Source of the DNA: Iris pallida
Taxonomy: Eukaryota > Streptophyta > Magnoliopsida > Asparagales > Iridaceae
DNA: 64,000 bases
NCBI GenBank assembly: GCA_029216955.1
Contig: JANAVB010044017.1
Location: 3,104,844-3,168,843 of the forward strand
Direction: 5' to 3'
Part shown: piece after piece, positions 43,390 to 55,831 of the stretch
Layout: each line of letters starts with the position of its first letter
How positions within the stretch are numbered: position 1 is the stretch's first letter
The notes under the pieces: generated by a model
Told to the model about the DNA's origin: nothing
Database searches by the model: none
The model's input: the letters and a program-made list of their open reading frames with translations, nothing else
Made by a program: the position numbers and the translations under genes

Positions 43390-46300
43390 TCACGAGTCAA
43401 ACAGATACGGGTAACGAGCTCGAAAATCATCCTCGCGCTTCCAAGTCGACTCGCCCGGTGAGTGATGATCCCAGGAAACACGAACTAATCGGATAGTCCG
43501 GTTCTTGAGAATTTTCTCCCTTCGGTCCAAAATGGATATGGGCCTCTCCTCATACGATAGGTCGGTACCAACGACCAGCTTGGAATGATCTAGGATATGG
43601 CTCAGATCCGAAACATACCGACGTAGCTGAGATACGTGAAATACGTCATGTACCTCGTATAACGACAGTGGAAGAGCAAGGCGATAAGATACATCTCCTA
43701 CTTGCTCGAGAACATCAAACGGCCCAATAAATCTAGGGCTAAGCTTTTCCCGTACGCCAAACCTGATGACACCACGGGTAGGCGAAATCCGAAGAAATAC
43801 ATGGTCGCCGACATAGAACTCAAGATGGCGTCGATGCTGATCTGCCCAATGACGCTGTCGATCCTGAGCTACTCTGAGATGCTCTTTGACCTGCCTGACT
43901 ACTCCAACTGACTGAGCAATCATCTCTGGACCAAGCATCTGCCTCTCTCCAATGTCATCCCAAGCTAGGGGTAACCTACATCTCCTACCATACAAAGCCT
44001 CGAAAGGAGCCATCTGAATGCTCGCCTGGAAGCTATTGTTGTAAGAGAACTCCACCAAATGCAAGTGATCCTCCCATGAACCACTGAAGTCAAGAATGCA
44101 TGATCAATGCATATCCTCCATGGTCTGAATCGTACGCTCCGACTGACCATCTGTCTGAGGGTGGTATGCTGAACTGAAACTCAAACGGGTACCCAGACTC
44201 TGCTGAAGACTTTGCCAGAAATGAAAAGTGAATCTGGAATCCTGATCTGAGACTATGCTAACTGGCACCCCATGCAATCTGACAATCTGCCTCATGTACA
44301 AGTCGACCAACTACTCTGTGGACTGACCAACTCTGAAAGGTAGGAAGTGGACAGACTTCGTGAGTCGATCCACTATAAACCAAATGGCATCTCTACCAGT
44401 CGGAGTTCTAGGAATACCAGTCATGAAGTCTATAGTAATATGATCCCACCTCCACTCCAGAATCGGTAAAGACTGAAGAAGTCCGACCGGTCTCTGGTGC
44501 TCATCCTTGACCTGCTGGCAAACTAAGCATCGAGAAACAAACCGAGCTATCTCCCTTTTCATACCATTCCACCAAAAATGTTGACGAATATCTCGGTACA
44601 TCTTCGTCCCTCCTGGATGAACAGAATACTGAGAACCGTGGGCCTCCGACATAATCTTCTGTCGAATATCTCCACTCGGCACACAAAGACGACTCCCAAA
44701 TTGGAGTGTTCCATACTCATGGATCCATAACTCTGCTCTGCGTCCTGCTACACACTCTGCTCTGAGCTGCTGAAGCCTGGCATCCCCTGACTGAGCTGCT
44801 CTGATCCTATCCACAATGGTAGACTGAACCTGTAAGCCTGCCATCATAGCTGCCTCACCAGGTAGCACTACCTCAATGCCCATCTCCTGAAGATCCTCCT
44901 GAAGGTGATGCTGCTCCGTCAAGAAATAGACTCCGGGTCTCCTGCACAAAGCGTCTACCACGATATTTGCCTTTCGGGGATGATACTGAAGATCAACATC
45001 ATAATCCTTCAGTAACTCAAGCCACCTCATCTGCCGCATGTTCAGATCCCTCTGGGTGAACACATACCTCAAGGTCTTATGGTCAGTGAAAATCTCCACT
45101 CGATCACCATACAAATAATACCTCCAGAGCTTGAGGGCAAACACAACTGCGGCCAACTCAAGATCGTACGTCGGATAGATCTTCTCATGGTCCCGAAGCT
45201 GCTGAGACGCATAAGCTATCACTCGACCGTACTGCATAAGAACACAACCAAGTCCCCGGCCTGACGCATCACAAAACACCGTGAACCCACCTGGTCCGAC
45301 GGGTAATGTCAGAATAGGAGCTGAAATCAAACTCTGCTTGAGTTTCTCAAAAGAAACCTGACAAGCATCTGACTACTCAAAGCACACATCCTTACACGTC
45401 AGCCGTGTCAAGGATGCAGAGATTCTAGCAAAGTCTGCCATAAACCGTCTGTAGTATCCTGCTAATCCCAGAAAGCTGCATACATCTGAAGTTGTACGAG
45501 GTACTGGCCAACCTTCGATAGCCTCAACCTTCTTGGGGTCCACCTCAACACCACCTCCGGCATAATACGACCCAATAAAGAGACTCGATCGAGCCAGAAA
45601 TCGTACTTGCTGAACTTTGCGTAAAGCTGATGGTCCCGAAGAATCTGAAGAACCACGCGAAGATGCTGCTCGTGCTCTGCCTCAGTCCAACTATAGACCA
45701 AGATATCATCAATAAACACTATCACAAACTGGTCTAAGTAGGGCATGAAGATGCAATTCATGAGATCCATGAAGATCGCTGGCGCATTGGTCGCTCCGAA
45801 AGGCATAACAAGGAACTCTCAATGGCCATATCGAGATCTAAACGCCGTCTTGGGTATATCCTGCTTTCTGACTCTAATATGATGGTACCCAGACCGTAAA
45901 TCGATCTTCAAAAACACAGCCGCTCCACTAAGCTGGTCAAACAAGTCATCTATCCTGGGCAAGGGATACTTGTTCTTCACGATCACCGCGTTAAGCTGAC
46001 GATAGTCAATGACCATACGCGATGAACCATCCTTCTTCTTCACAAGAAGGGCTGGAGCTCCCCAAGACGATCCACTAGGACGAATGAATCCCTTGGTCCT
46101 AAGCTCCTCAATAGACTGATACAACACCAACAACTCTGAAGGAGACATCCTGTAGACTCTCTCTGACACTGGCTCTGCTTCCGCAACCAAATCAATATAA
46201 TACTCAATCTCCCTAACTAGAGGCATACCCGGAAGCTCCTCGGGAAACACATCGGAAAACTCACAAACTACTCTAGACAACTGAACCTCCTCGGCTACTG

Positions 46301-46727
46301 CCATCCACATCACTGCTGGTGAAGACTCCACCTCGTCTCTAGAGAATGAGAACTCCTCCTCATTCGGAACACGAAAGATAACCTTGCTAGCATGGCAATC
46401 TATCGAAGCGTATCGAGCACTCAACCAATCCATACCTAGGACGACATCATAATCGCCCATAGGAAACTTTATCAGCCGAGCGGGAAACTCTCTCCCACAT
46501 ACTATGACTCTACACGAGGCATAGACTCGGTCTACTCCTACTAGACCGTTACCAGTAAGTATATTCATCGTTACAGGTAAAGATTTTGGCTCTACACTAA
46601 TATGTGTCGCAAATCGTACAGATACAAAAGAATACGAAGTACCAAAATCAAATAAAGCTGAAGCTGAATGAGAGTGAACAAGTATGGTACCTGCGACCAC
46701 CTCTCCTGCTGCTATCGCCTCCTCCAT
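43390..46727 (-). pseudogene. Gypsy-2 pol: protease, RT, RNase H, integrase, chromodomain-like tail
   Basis: Minus-strand order: protease ([10 protein letters not shown], where D-F-G replaces the usual DSG) near 46640; RT with [28 protein letters not shown] and [12 protein letters not shown] to 45819, a stop, then [10 protein letters not shown] and [10 protein letters not shown]; a frameshift between 45462 and 45330; RNase H with FCDASGRGLGCVLMQ and ELAAVVFALKLWR; integrase HHCC (HPGGTKMY..CLVCQQVK) and the Asp, Asp, Glu triad in [17 protein letters not shown] and [10 protein letters not shown] (stops between segments). The last frame (44064-43390) has MAPFEALYGRRCRLPL, DVFHVSQLRRYV and a C-terminal W..PGESTW segment like the chromodomain region of Tekay/Del-type chromoviruses. 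Pseudogene; the frame changes at least once inside. Confidence 0.9.
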
Positions 46728-46792
46728 AGAAAGCGTGAAAGCCTGACCTGAACTCTGGTTGCTGGACCCCTCTGCCTCTGAGCCTGAGCATA

Positions 46793-48007
46793 TTACTGAG
46801 GCCTCTGCTGGTGGAACTGTTGAGACTGCGTCGGTAATGGCCTCTGGGCCTGCTGCTGCTGAACCGGCGCTGGTGCTCTAAACTGCTGAACTGCTGGCTG
46901 GAAGGATGCTGATCCAGCCGAACTCCTCCTGGGACAAGCCCCTATCCTGTGGTCCGGTGCTCCACAGGCTAGGCACAAGCCCTCTGTCCTACGGCACTCT
47001 GATAAGACAAGCCCTTCCTTCTCGCAATAGGAACAAGCAACTGAGGAAGACTGCCTCTACTGCTGAGGACGCGGCTGAGACGACTGCTAAAAGGAAGCCG
47101 CCGGAACCGGTCCCCTCGGAGATCCAATCGTCAAATATCAGACTGCTGGAGCTGGTGCTGACGACTGGGAAGAAGATCCCCTCTGAATGTGAGGCCTCTT
47201 CTGACCTCCGACTCTATCAACGATCCTCTGCGAGGTGTACTCATGCCTCCTTGCCGCCCTCATCACTACATCAAAAGTCTGGAACTCATGCTTCTCAACT
47301 GCCAGTATGATCCCCAGATAAAGCCCCTGCTGGAACCTCCTCGCCCGGTCCAACTCGATCGCCACTAAAGAAGGGACAAACCGACTGAGCCGGCTAAACT
47401 CTGCCGCATAGCCGTCGACGGTCCTGCTCATCTGCCGCAAGCCAATGAACCTCTGCTACAGATCATAATGCGACACCGCATCAAAATAGCGAGTCTGAAA
47501 CCTCTCGCTAAAATTGGCCCAGGCTACTGGTGCCCTAAGAGACACATCATGAACCGTCCACTAGTCGTGGGCCAAATCTAAGAGCAGCAACCTGACAACT
47601 GCCACACGCTCCCTAGCCGGAATCCCTGCCGCCTCCAGAATGGCCTCAGTATCCTGAAGCCACGCATCAGACGCAATAGCATCCTCTGTATCATAGAAAT
47701 ACGGGAGATGAAGACGCCTAAAGTTGCTCGCAGAATTGTAGACCTGAGCACCACCTCTGTCCAAAGTCGTCTAGATAGAATGGGTGAGAACATCACTCTG
47801 ACGCTGCTGTGATGCCATAAAATCTCTCAGAACATCCACCAGTGCTTGAACAACACCCTCTGGCTGCTCTGGCTGAACTGGTACTACTGGCTGAACAGGA
47901 GGAATTGGCATCTCTATCCTTCGTTCCATTCTAGACTCTGCTCTCGAATACTGAGGGTGCTCCTTTTGAACCGGCAAAACTAAGGGATGCTTATCTGCCA
48001 TCGGCAA
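46793..48007 (-). pseudogene. Gypsy-2 gag
   Basis: One minus-strand frame from 48007 to 46793 is broken by stops. The N-terminus is Pro/Gln-rich (VQPVVPVQPEQPEGVVQALV), then gag domain pieces SDAWLQDTEAILEAAGIPAR and MRQMSRTVDGYAAEFSRLSR. Zinc knuckles CSYCEKEGLVLSEC (first; its His replaced by Val or Leu) and CLACGAPDHRIGAC (second, intact) lie near 47030-46920. A Gln-rich tail follows, then a frameshift before the protease. The domain order and double knuckle match Gypsy-1 gag. Confidence 0.85.
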
Positions 48008-48214
48008 AGCCCGTACGGCCGATCAGAAGGACCAAGAACGGTGCCCCTGAAAGTTTAAGGACACAAGGATTAGCTCGAGGGAACAGGAAAGTTCAACGAT
48101 CAAAGCAAATATCAGGTCAAAGATCAGAGATAATGAGTAATATTGAGGATACCAATAGAGAAGAATTAATGACTGAGATAACTACCAGCAACCCACACAT
48201 ATCTGATAAATTAG

Positions 48215-48231
48215 ACCTGCATGGGCCACCA
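48215..48231 (-). promoter_or_regulatory. Primer-binding-site-like motif of Gypsy-2
   Basis: On the minus strand TGGTGGCCCATGCAGGT starts 10 bases after the 5' LTR end. It differs by one base from the Gypsy-1 motif at the same offset. Confidence 0.4.
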
Positions 48232-48241
48232 CTAAAACCTA

Positions 48242-49356
48242 TGTCACGCCCCAGAACCAGAATACTGGCAAGTAGGGACGGACCAGGCCAGCTACGTATA
48301 TCAAAGTACTCCAGTACTCCGAAACAACGTATAAGAAATATAGATGGGGGTCACTGCTACAAACCAAAAGTCAATCCTAGGTCACATAACCCTAGATATC
48401 TCAGTCTCAGACAAGAAGTAAGGTACAAGAATATGATCATCAAGCATATAAGACAGTAAAGCGTCACAAACTATAATATATAGATGATCATGAAGATAGT
48501 AATACAAAATGAAGAACTAGCAAGACTAAGTAATACATGATCAGCTCTAGCTGCAGTCTAGAAATATAACATCATGTCTAAGCCCGTAGGCCAAATGTCA
48601 AGTCCAAAACACGAGCTAAATACGTGCTCGGTAGCTAAACGCCTCAAAAGAATATGTACAGAAAAGAGTGGACAAGAGAAAGAACACCCACTCAAGTCAT
48701 CTGGTGCTCCGGGTGGTCATCATCGAGAGGAAGGTCCGGAAGATCCTCGGGCTCCTCAACTAGATCTGGTCAATGCAAAACCAGTGGAGTCAGAACCCCA
48801 ATAGCAAGTACCACAAAGGAAGCCAAACTTATGAACTAAAACCAGTATGCAATTTATAGCATCTCTAAGATAAAGCAGTAAACGAGACTAGAATAGTAAA
48901 TTGGTACCACAGTGTTTACGAAAGGAAACTGGAACATGCAAGTAGGATAGCAAGTGAATACATAGAATAAACTGGACATGTGAGCATATGGAGAAGCCGA
49001 GCATGTAATAGGAAGAATAGCATGTAAGGAAAGACAGGAAGCTAAGTACTACAATAAGATAAACTGGAGCAAGATTAGACTAGACAAGAATGGACTCCAT
49101 CCATCAATCACGGCCAAGCAATTATTACGGCTTGATACTTTCGCTAACTAGGGTTGCCACAATCCTAATTACTAACACATGCAAGTTTGAGAAATCCAAG
49201 TCTAGTTACCTACCCGCTACTACCTGAATGATCCAAGCCAAAAAGAAAAGAAGTATAGCAGACACACTGTAGTAAGATACATGTGTCCTAAAGAGGTGCC
49301 CCACTCGTCGGTGTGCTGGAAGAGTGCTCATCATGACAGATAGCTCCAAATCCCAA

Positions 49357-49401
<45 letters not shown>

Positions 49402-51211
49402 ACCAAGACCAAAGGGACAACAGGTAACCGGGAAAATCTCCAATGATCTAGGTAATCAAGCTAGTTGTTTAGTCCTTAACATTTTTTTGTTGGATTCTAG
49501 GTGTGGCATTTTGTAGAATCCATCATAGACATGAGACATGCAAGACTGGAAAAGACAAGCAAGATTGTGCACTACAACAAGCCACAACAAGATATGACAA
49601 TATCAAGACAAGAGTGCGCTACAACGAGCCACTATCAAGGAGCTAGACATGTACTAGAATCAAGAGTTCGTCATGACAGGCCACTATCATGTAAGCAAGA
49701 AGGACATGTATCACGAGTGCGCCACGATGGGCCACTATCTATTAAGCAAGAAGGCATGGCAACAATTATGATAACTTATAAGAAATAATATATCAAAAGA
49801 CATATCCTGGCATGTGGAGAAGAATAATTAAAGCTAAGTATATTTCATAAAATGATTGAACATGTGCTAGTATCAAGTCTATATAGGGTGTACAATCGTT
49901 CTCTAACTAAGCAAGATCATCTTATCATGTTAAGAAATCATCATAGTCGAGGAAAATATCAAAAGCGGTCAAAAACGGGCCAAAACGGGCAAAAATAGAC
50001 CAAAACGGCATACAGACGGTATACTGCGGCATACCGACGGTATACCGATTTTAAAGACAGAAAGTTTCTGGTGCAAAAATCGGCATACCGGCGGTATACT
50101 GCGGCATGCCGGCGGTATACCGATTTTTCAAACAGCAACAAAAATCCAAATTTTGCCAAAACTTGTTTCGGCCATAAAAACTTCGTTTTAAATCGAAATT
50201 CGGACTTTTTAAAAGTCAAAATTACATAGAATTGAATTTCTTACAACATGGAACTATTAGATTTCACAAATTCAAAGATTGGATAGATCAATATTTCAAA
50301 ATACGCCAAAACGGAGGTTCTCGGAACACCGAAACGAGTCCTGATTGCTACCAAACTCAAAATCCATGTATACTAGCTAGGTAAGGACCTCATATATGTA
50401 TATATGACCAAGATCCATGATGTTAACTCTAGTATCACTCTTGATTCCAAGTTTTCTACTAAGCCACTATTGGGTTTTAACAGAAAATTAAATCTTGCTT
50501 AAACAAATTTTTGGAAACATGCACATATACGAGAATCATCAGGAAAACATATTTAACAAAATGAGTTTAGGAAAAATTCTAGGCCTTTAATACCAAGGAA
50601 AACAAAAATGACAATAGATTACTATTGTTCAAGAATTTGGCAAGATGTACTTGTCTAGATTAAGCTCCAAGCCTAATCTTCTACTCCACCACCAAGAGGG
50701 GTACGAAACCACACTCTAGACCTCAAGGCCAAGCTCTTGGCAAGCTCCAAGGGAAGAAAAGGGAAGAAAAAATGAAGAGAGGGAGAGAAGAGAATGAAAA
50801 GAGAGAGGAGAGAGAAAGTGAAATGGTATATATATAATGGGAATTAATCTTAGCCGTTGGATCATGATCCATGTGAAAGTCTAGGTCAATCATGTCCATT
50901 CAAACAAAATCAATTATCCATTGGATAATAGGGTAAATCTACACTATTCACGAAAATATCTAAACACTATTCACGAAAATATCTAAATACTATTCACGAA
51001 AATATCAGAAACCAAAAATATCTAAAGTGTAGAAAACATGTCCGGGCGGTATGCCGTCGGTATACACCGGTATACCGGCGGTATGCCGATCAAGGAGAAA
51101 ACCTATAGTTTTGGGAAAAATTTAAAGCATTTCGGAAACCAAGAAAATACGAACTATGCTACAAAATACGTATTCGTATATAAATACCGATACTGTGAGA
51201 CGAGTCTCACA
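48242..51211 (-). repeat. Gypsy-2 5' LTR (element orientation)
   Basis: A direct repeat of 40206-43151. It has a longer TA microsatellite (49358-49399) and the same CGGTATACCG repeats (50005-50125). It ends GAGTCTCACA, then GCTTT. Confidence 0.92.
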
Positions 51212-52312
51212 GCTTTAGATAGAACTGAATTGAACAGGGTATCTATCTGCACAACTGCCAACGATGTATGGAAACTTCTTGAAGTAACACATGAAGGCAC
51301 GACTCAAGTCAAAGAATCAAAGGTCAGCAGACTTACTCAGGAGTACGAGGCGTTCAAGATGAAGCCCAACGAAACAGTTACTCAGATGTACGAAAGATTT
51401 TTGGATATTGTAAATACTTTGTCCTCCCTAGGCAAAGAATACAGTAACCATAAAAAGATTCGCAAACTCTTACGAGCACTTACAAAGAACTGGATTCCAA
51501 AGGCTACTGCAATCATTGAAGGAAACGACCTCACTACCATGACTCTTGAAGTACTCATAGGTAAGCTACTAACTCATGAACTGGAGCTACAAGATCTTGA
51601 AAAGCCAACACCAAAAGAGAAGATGATCGCTTTCAAGGCTCAGCACAGAAGATCTGTTAAAGATTCTGATAGCAGTGAATCTGACGCTGAAGATCAAGCT
51701 CTCATGGCAAGAAAATTCAAAAGGTTCATGAGATATGAAAAGAAGACAAAAGAGAATAACAGCAGAAATAGCTGGTATCAAGATGATGCTGTCTGCTATG
51801 GTTGCAAGAAGAAAGGACATATGAAGAAGGATTGTCCTATAAACTCATCAACAAGCAAGAAGAGCAACATGTATGAAAAAGGGAACCTGAAAAGATCCAC
51901 ATCACGGAAGTACGCCAACACTAGCATGTGGCATGAAAGTGAAGCCAGCGATTCAGAAGATGAACAATCAGAAGACGCTGCAAATGTATGCTTTATGGCA
52001 TCCGATCAGGTACCTACTGAACCTATAGTTGATACATATGATGACTTCACCTTGGAGCAACTAGGAGAGGCCTTCAGTGAGCTATTAAGCGACTACAGAA
52101 AACTGCATAGCAAATATCAGACCTCTAAGAAGGTACTCAAAGAGTACAAAGGTAAAATAGGAATACTTACCGACCAACTAGCTGAGGTTAGAAATAATGT
52201 TAGTGAGTCTGGTGAGCTTTCTTCTGTCAAGCTCTTACTATACAAAACTACCAAATCATCTGAAGAGAAAGACAAGATTATTGACCAACTCAAGGCAGAT
52301 CTTTCTAAATAG
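51212..52312 (+). pseudogene. Sirevirus-like gag, C-terminal part
   Basis: It continues the split gag: VSICTTANDVWKLLEVTHEG, SRLTQEYEAFKMKPNETV, MYERFLDIVNTLSSLGKEY and LTTMTLEVLIGKL are the gag-polypeptide (UBN2) core. A CCHC knuckle CYGCKKKGHMKKDC follows (about 51795-51836), then an acidic linker and a long charged helical region (EQLGEAFSELLSDYRKLHSK onward) typical of the coiled-coil tail of Sirevirus gag. The stop TAG at 52310 is probably premature because the same frame goes on beyond it. The reading frame upstream of 51217 within the LTR is accidental. Confidence 0.88.
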
Positions 52313-55300
52313 AAGAAAAGTCTTCAAAATACACAAGTCAGAATGGAAGCACTTACTTCTGACTATACTAAGTTGTATGACACTTCTAAAAGATTGAAAA
52401 TTAGTTTAGAAAAATAGCCTGAGTCTACTGCTTCCTATCCTAACACGTGTTACTTACCAAAAAATCGGAACATTCCCAAACCAAATACTGTCAGACCTAA
52501 CCCTATCAAACCTTTACCCAAAAAGGTTATGCCCAAACAGGATAATAGGTATGCTTTCTTCTATACTAGAAAACCTCAACCTACCAACCATGCACACCAC
52601 TCAGCTTTCAACACTCAATATGCACAATATCATTATTGTGGCCTCATTGGTCATATATCCTCTGCATGTAGAATCAAAAAGTTAGTAGATTTAAATATTT
52701 ATGCATGGATACCAAAAACTAACCATTCAGGACCCTACAAGAAATGGGTACCAAGAGTTTCATCTGCAAACTGTTTTGTAGGTGGAACGCCCTTCACATG
52801 CTAGAAGCAAATGGATCCTCGACAGCGGTTGTTCACGGCACATGACCGGTGATGCTTTATTATTCGCAACACTGTCGAAGAAGAATAAAGAATGATATGT
52901 CTCCTTCGGTAATAATTTAAGATGGTACATAATCGGTATCGATGACATTGGTAAGGCTTTCTATCCTGTGATTAAAGATGTCTGTCTTGTTACCGAGTTA
53001 AAATATAATCTTCTCAGCATAAGCCATTTAGCTGATCATGGTTATAGCATTAACTTCGTCAAAGACAAATGTACTATAGTTGATAGTTCAACTGGTAGTA
53101 CTATCTTTGAAGGTATCAGGAAAGACAACATATATGTTTTCTATTTGTTAGAAGATGCTAACAAAGCAAGTATATGCTTAATGGCCAAAAGCAATGAGAG
53201 TCATCTGTGGCATATGAGACTCGATCACGCAAATATGGATACAATTTCAAAATTATCCACGAAAAAGTTAGTACGCGGTTTACCGGACATAGCATTCAAG
53301 AAGGATTCATTATGCACTCAGTGTGAAAAGAACAAAGCTACCCAATCCACATTCAAGTCAGTAAACGTTGTATGTACTACTAGACCTCTACAATTGCTAC
53401 ATATGGACTTATTTGGTCCAAGCAGAGTTGCAAGCCTCGGAGGTAAGTTATATGCTTTCGTAATTGTAGATATTATTCTAGATACACGTGGGTATATTTT
53501 CTGACACGCAAAAATGATACATTATCTGAATTTGCCACCTTTTGCAAGAAAGTACAGAATGAAAAAGGTTACATGATCACTCGTATTCGAAGCGATCATG
53601 GTGGCAAATTTAAGAAGGCAGAGTTTAAGCATTTTGTGACACACACGATCTTATGCACGGGTTCTCCTACCCTAGGACTCTACAACAAAATAGAGTTGTG
53701 GAACGTAAGAACATAACTCTATCCGAAATGGCCAGAGTAATGTTAAACCAGTTTAGTCTACCAAAATACTTCTGGGCTGAAGCTGTCAATACAGCTTATT
53801 TTGTTCTCAATAGAGTTCTAATTCGACCCAAATCGAAGAAGACTCTATTTGAGCTATGGTTTGATAGAATTCCATCTGTTTTATATTTTAGAATTTTTGG
53901 TTGTAAATGTTTTATTCTTAATACAAAAGACAATTTGGGAAAGTTTGACGAAAAGGCCGATGAAGGTATATTTTTAGGTTATGCGGCCAAAAGCAAAGGA
54001 TACAGAGTCTTCAACAAGCGAACAATGATCATCGAAGTGTCAATAAATGTCACCTTTGATGAAATGAATCAAATGACAATCGATGACAATGATGAAGATC
54101 TCAATGTACCCAGCTCAACACCAGCTGATCCTCCAGGAGAAGAACTTGAAATCAGCAACCTTCGGAGTCCGCCAAAAGAACTGAAATTTACGGCTGATTA
54201 TCCAAATGATTTGGTAATTGGTGATATTACCAAAGGTGTAAGTACTCGTACATCCAGTAGAGATATTGTTTCTAGTGTTGCATTTATTTCACAGCTAGAA
54301 CCCAAGACCTTTGATGAAGCATGTAGTGATCATTTTTGGTTAGATGCTATAGATGAGGAATTGAACCAATTTGAACGAAATTAAGTTTGGGAACTTGTTC
54401 CCAGACCTATTGATCACCCGGTCATTGGCACCCGTTGGGTATTCCGAAATAAACTGAATGAGAATGGAATAGTAACTCGCAATAAGGCTAGACTCGTAGC
54501 TCAAGGATACAATCAGGAAGAAGGTATTGACTATGATGAAACTTATGCCCCAGTTGCAAGATTAGAATCCATTCGCATGTTATGTGCATTTGCATATTTT
54601 CATAATTTTAAATTATTTCAAATGGATGTCAAGAGTGCTTTTTTAAATGGTTTTATAAAAGAAAAAGTTTTTGTAGCACAACCTCCAGGTTTCACAGATT
54701 TTAAAAACCCTGATCATGTTTTCAAGTTGAAGAAAGCTTTGTACGGTTTGAAACAAGCTCCTCGTGCTTGGTATGATCGTCTAAGCTCCTTTCTGCTTGA
54801 CAACAATTTTTTAAAAGGCAAGGTTGACACTACACTATTTATTAAGTCCTTTAATGGCAAACTTCTTTTAGTACAAGTCATTGTTAATGATATTATTTTT
54901 GGATCTACTGATGAATCTCTTTGTCAAGAATTTTCTAAGTGTATGCAGAATGAGTTTGAGATGAGCATGATGGAAGAGCTGAATTTCTTTTTCGGACTGC
55001 AAATCAAATAAACTAACAATAGGACATTCATAAATCAAGCTAATTACACAAAAGATTTGCTAAAGAAGTTCGATCTGGACAATGTCAAACATATTGGCAC
55101 TCGATGGCAACTTCAACAAAACTTGATATTGATGAACAAGGCAAACCTGTCGACACACGTAAGTATCGAGGTATGATCGGTAGTTTACTTTATTTAACTG
55201 CCAGTCGTCCTGATATAATGTTTAGTATTTGCTTATGTGCACATTTTCAAGCTAATCCAAAGGAATCACATTTGTGCGCAGTTAAGCGTATCTTTCGATA

Positions 55301-55831
55301 CCTTAAGGGCACTTTGTTTGTTGGCTTGTGGTTTCCCAAAACCACGTCCTTTGACCTTATTGGTTATTCGGATGCGGATTTTGCTGGATGCAAGGTTGAT
55401 AGAAAAAGTACCAGTGGCACTTGTCATTTCCTAGGTAAGGCTTTGGTCTCTTGGTTTAGTAAAAAGCAAACTTTTGTAGCCCTATCAACAACAGAGGCTG
55501 AGTATATCGCCGCAGGACGTTCTTGTGCTCAGATTTTGTGGATGAAATAAACCTTCGAAGACTATGATTTATTTTTTACACACATTCCCATTTTTGTGAT
55601 AACACGAGCACAATCAATTTGACTAAGAATCTAGTGTGTCACTCTCATACCAAGTATATCGAGATTTGACATCACTTTCTTAGAGATCATCATCAAAATA
55701 GAGAAATTGACCTTGTATACATAGACACTGAGAATCAATTAGCTGATATTTTCACAAAACCTCTAGCAGAAGATCGTTTCAATTATTTACGTCGAGAATT
55801 AGGAATTTTAGATGTCAATAATATTAATTAA
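52313..55831 (+). pseudogene. Sirevirus-like gag end and pol, multiply broken
   Basis: After the gag stop, the same frame carries a second, degenerate knuckle (HYCGLIGHISSAC, 52633-52671). A frame change near 52803 brings protease WILDSGCSRHMTG. Then come the pre-integrase segment (ESHLWHMRLDHAN.. CTQCEKNK) and integrase: HMDLFGPSRV, the second Asp in RIRSDHGGKF in a shifted frame, Glu in VVERKNITL. RT has TRWVFRNKLNENG, MDVKSAFLNGF and LYGLKQAPRAWYD. The active-site YVDD reads IVNDIIFG, with one catalytic Asp changed to Asn. RNase H has SDADFAGCKVDRKSTSG and LSTTEAEYIAAG. The end is NQLADIFTKPL.., stop TAA 55829-55831. At least four frame changes and several stops. Enzymatically dead. Confidence 0.9.

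Larger units (their letters stand above)
40206..51211 (-). mobile_element. Gypsy-2: full-length chromovirus-like LTR retrotransposon, minus strand (11,006 bp)
   Basis: LTRs are at 40206-43151 and 48242-51211 (2,946 and 2,970 bp). On the plus strand both begin TGTCACGCCCCAGAACCAG and end GAGTCTCACA. GCTTT flanks both ends (40201-40205 and 51212-51216). All genes read on the minus strand: gag, protease, RT, RNase H, integrase with a chromodomain-like tail. A purine tract (minus strand) abuts the 43151 border, so 48242-51211 is the 5' LTR. LTRs differ by about 3-4% in the parts read. The polyprotein has two frameshifts and many stops. Confidence 0.94.

Noticed and set aside
51038..51216. N-terminal extension of the Sirevirus gag
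   Set aside because: This part is the end of the Gypsy-2 LTR; the gag frame truly continues from 40205, across the insertion.
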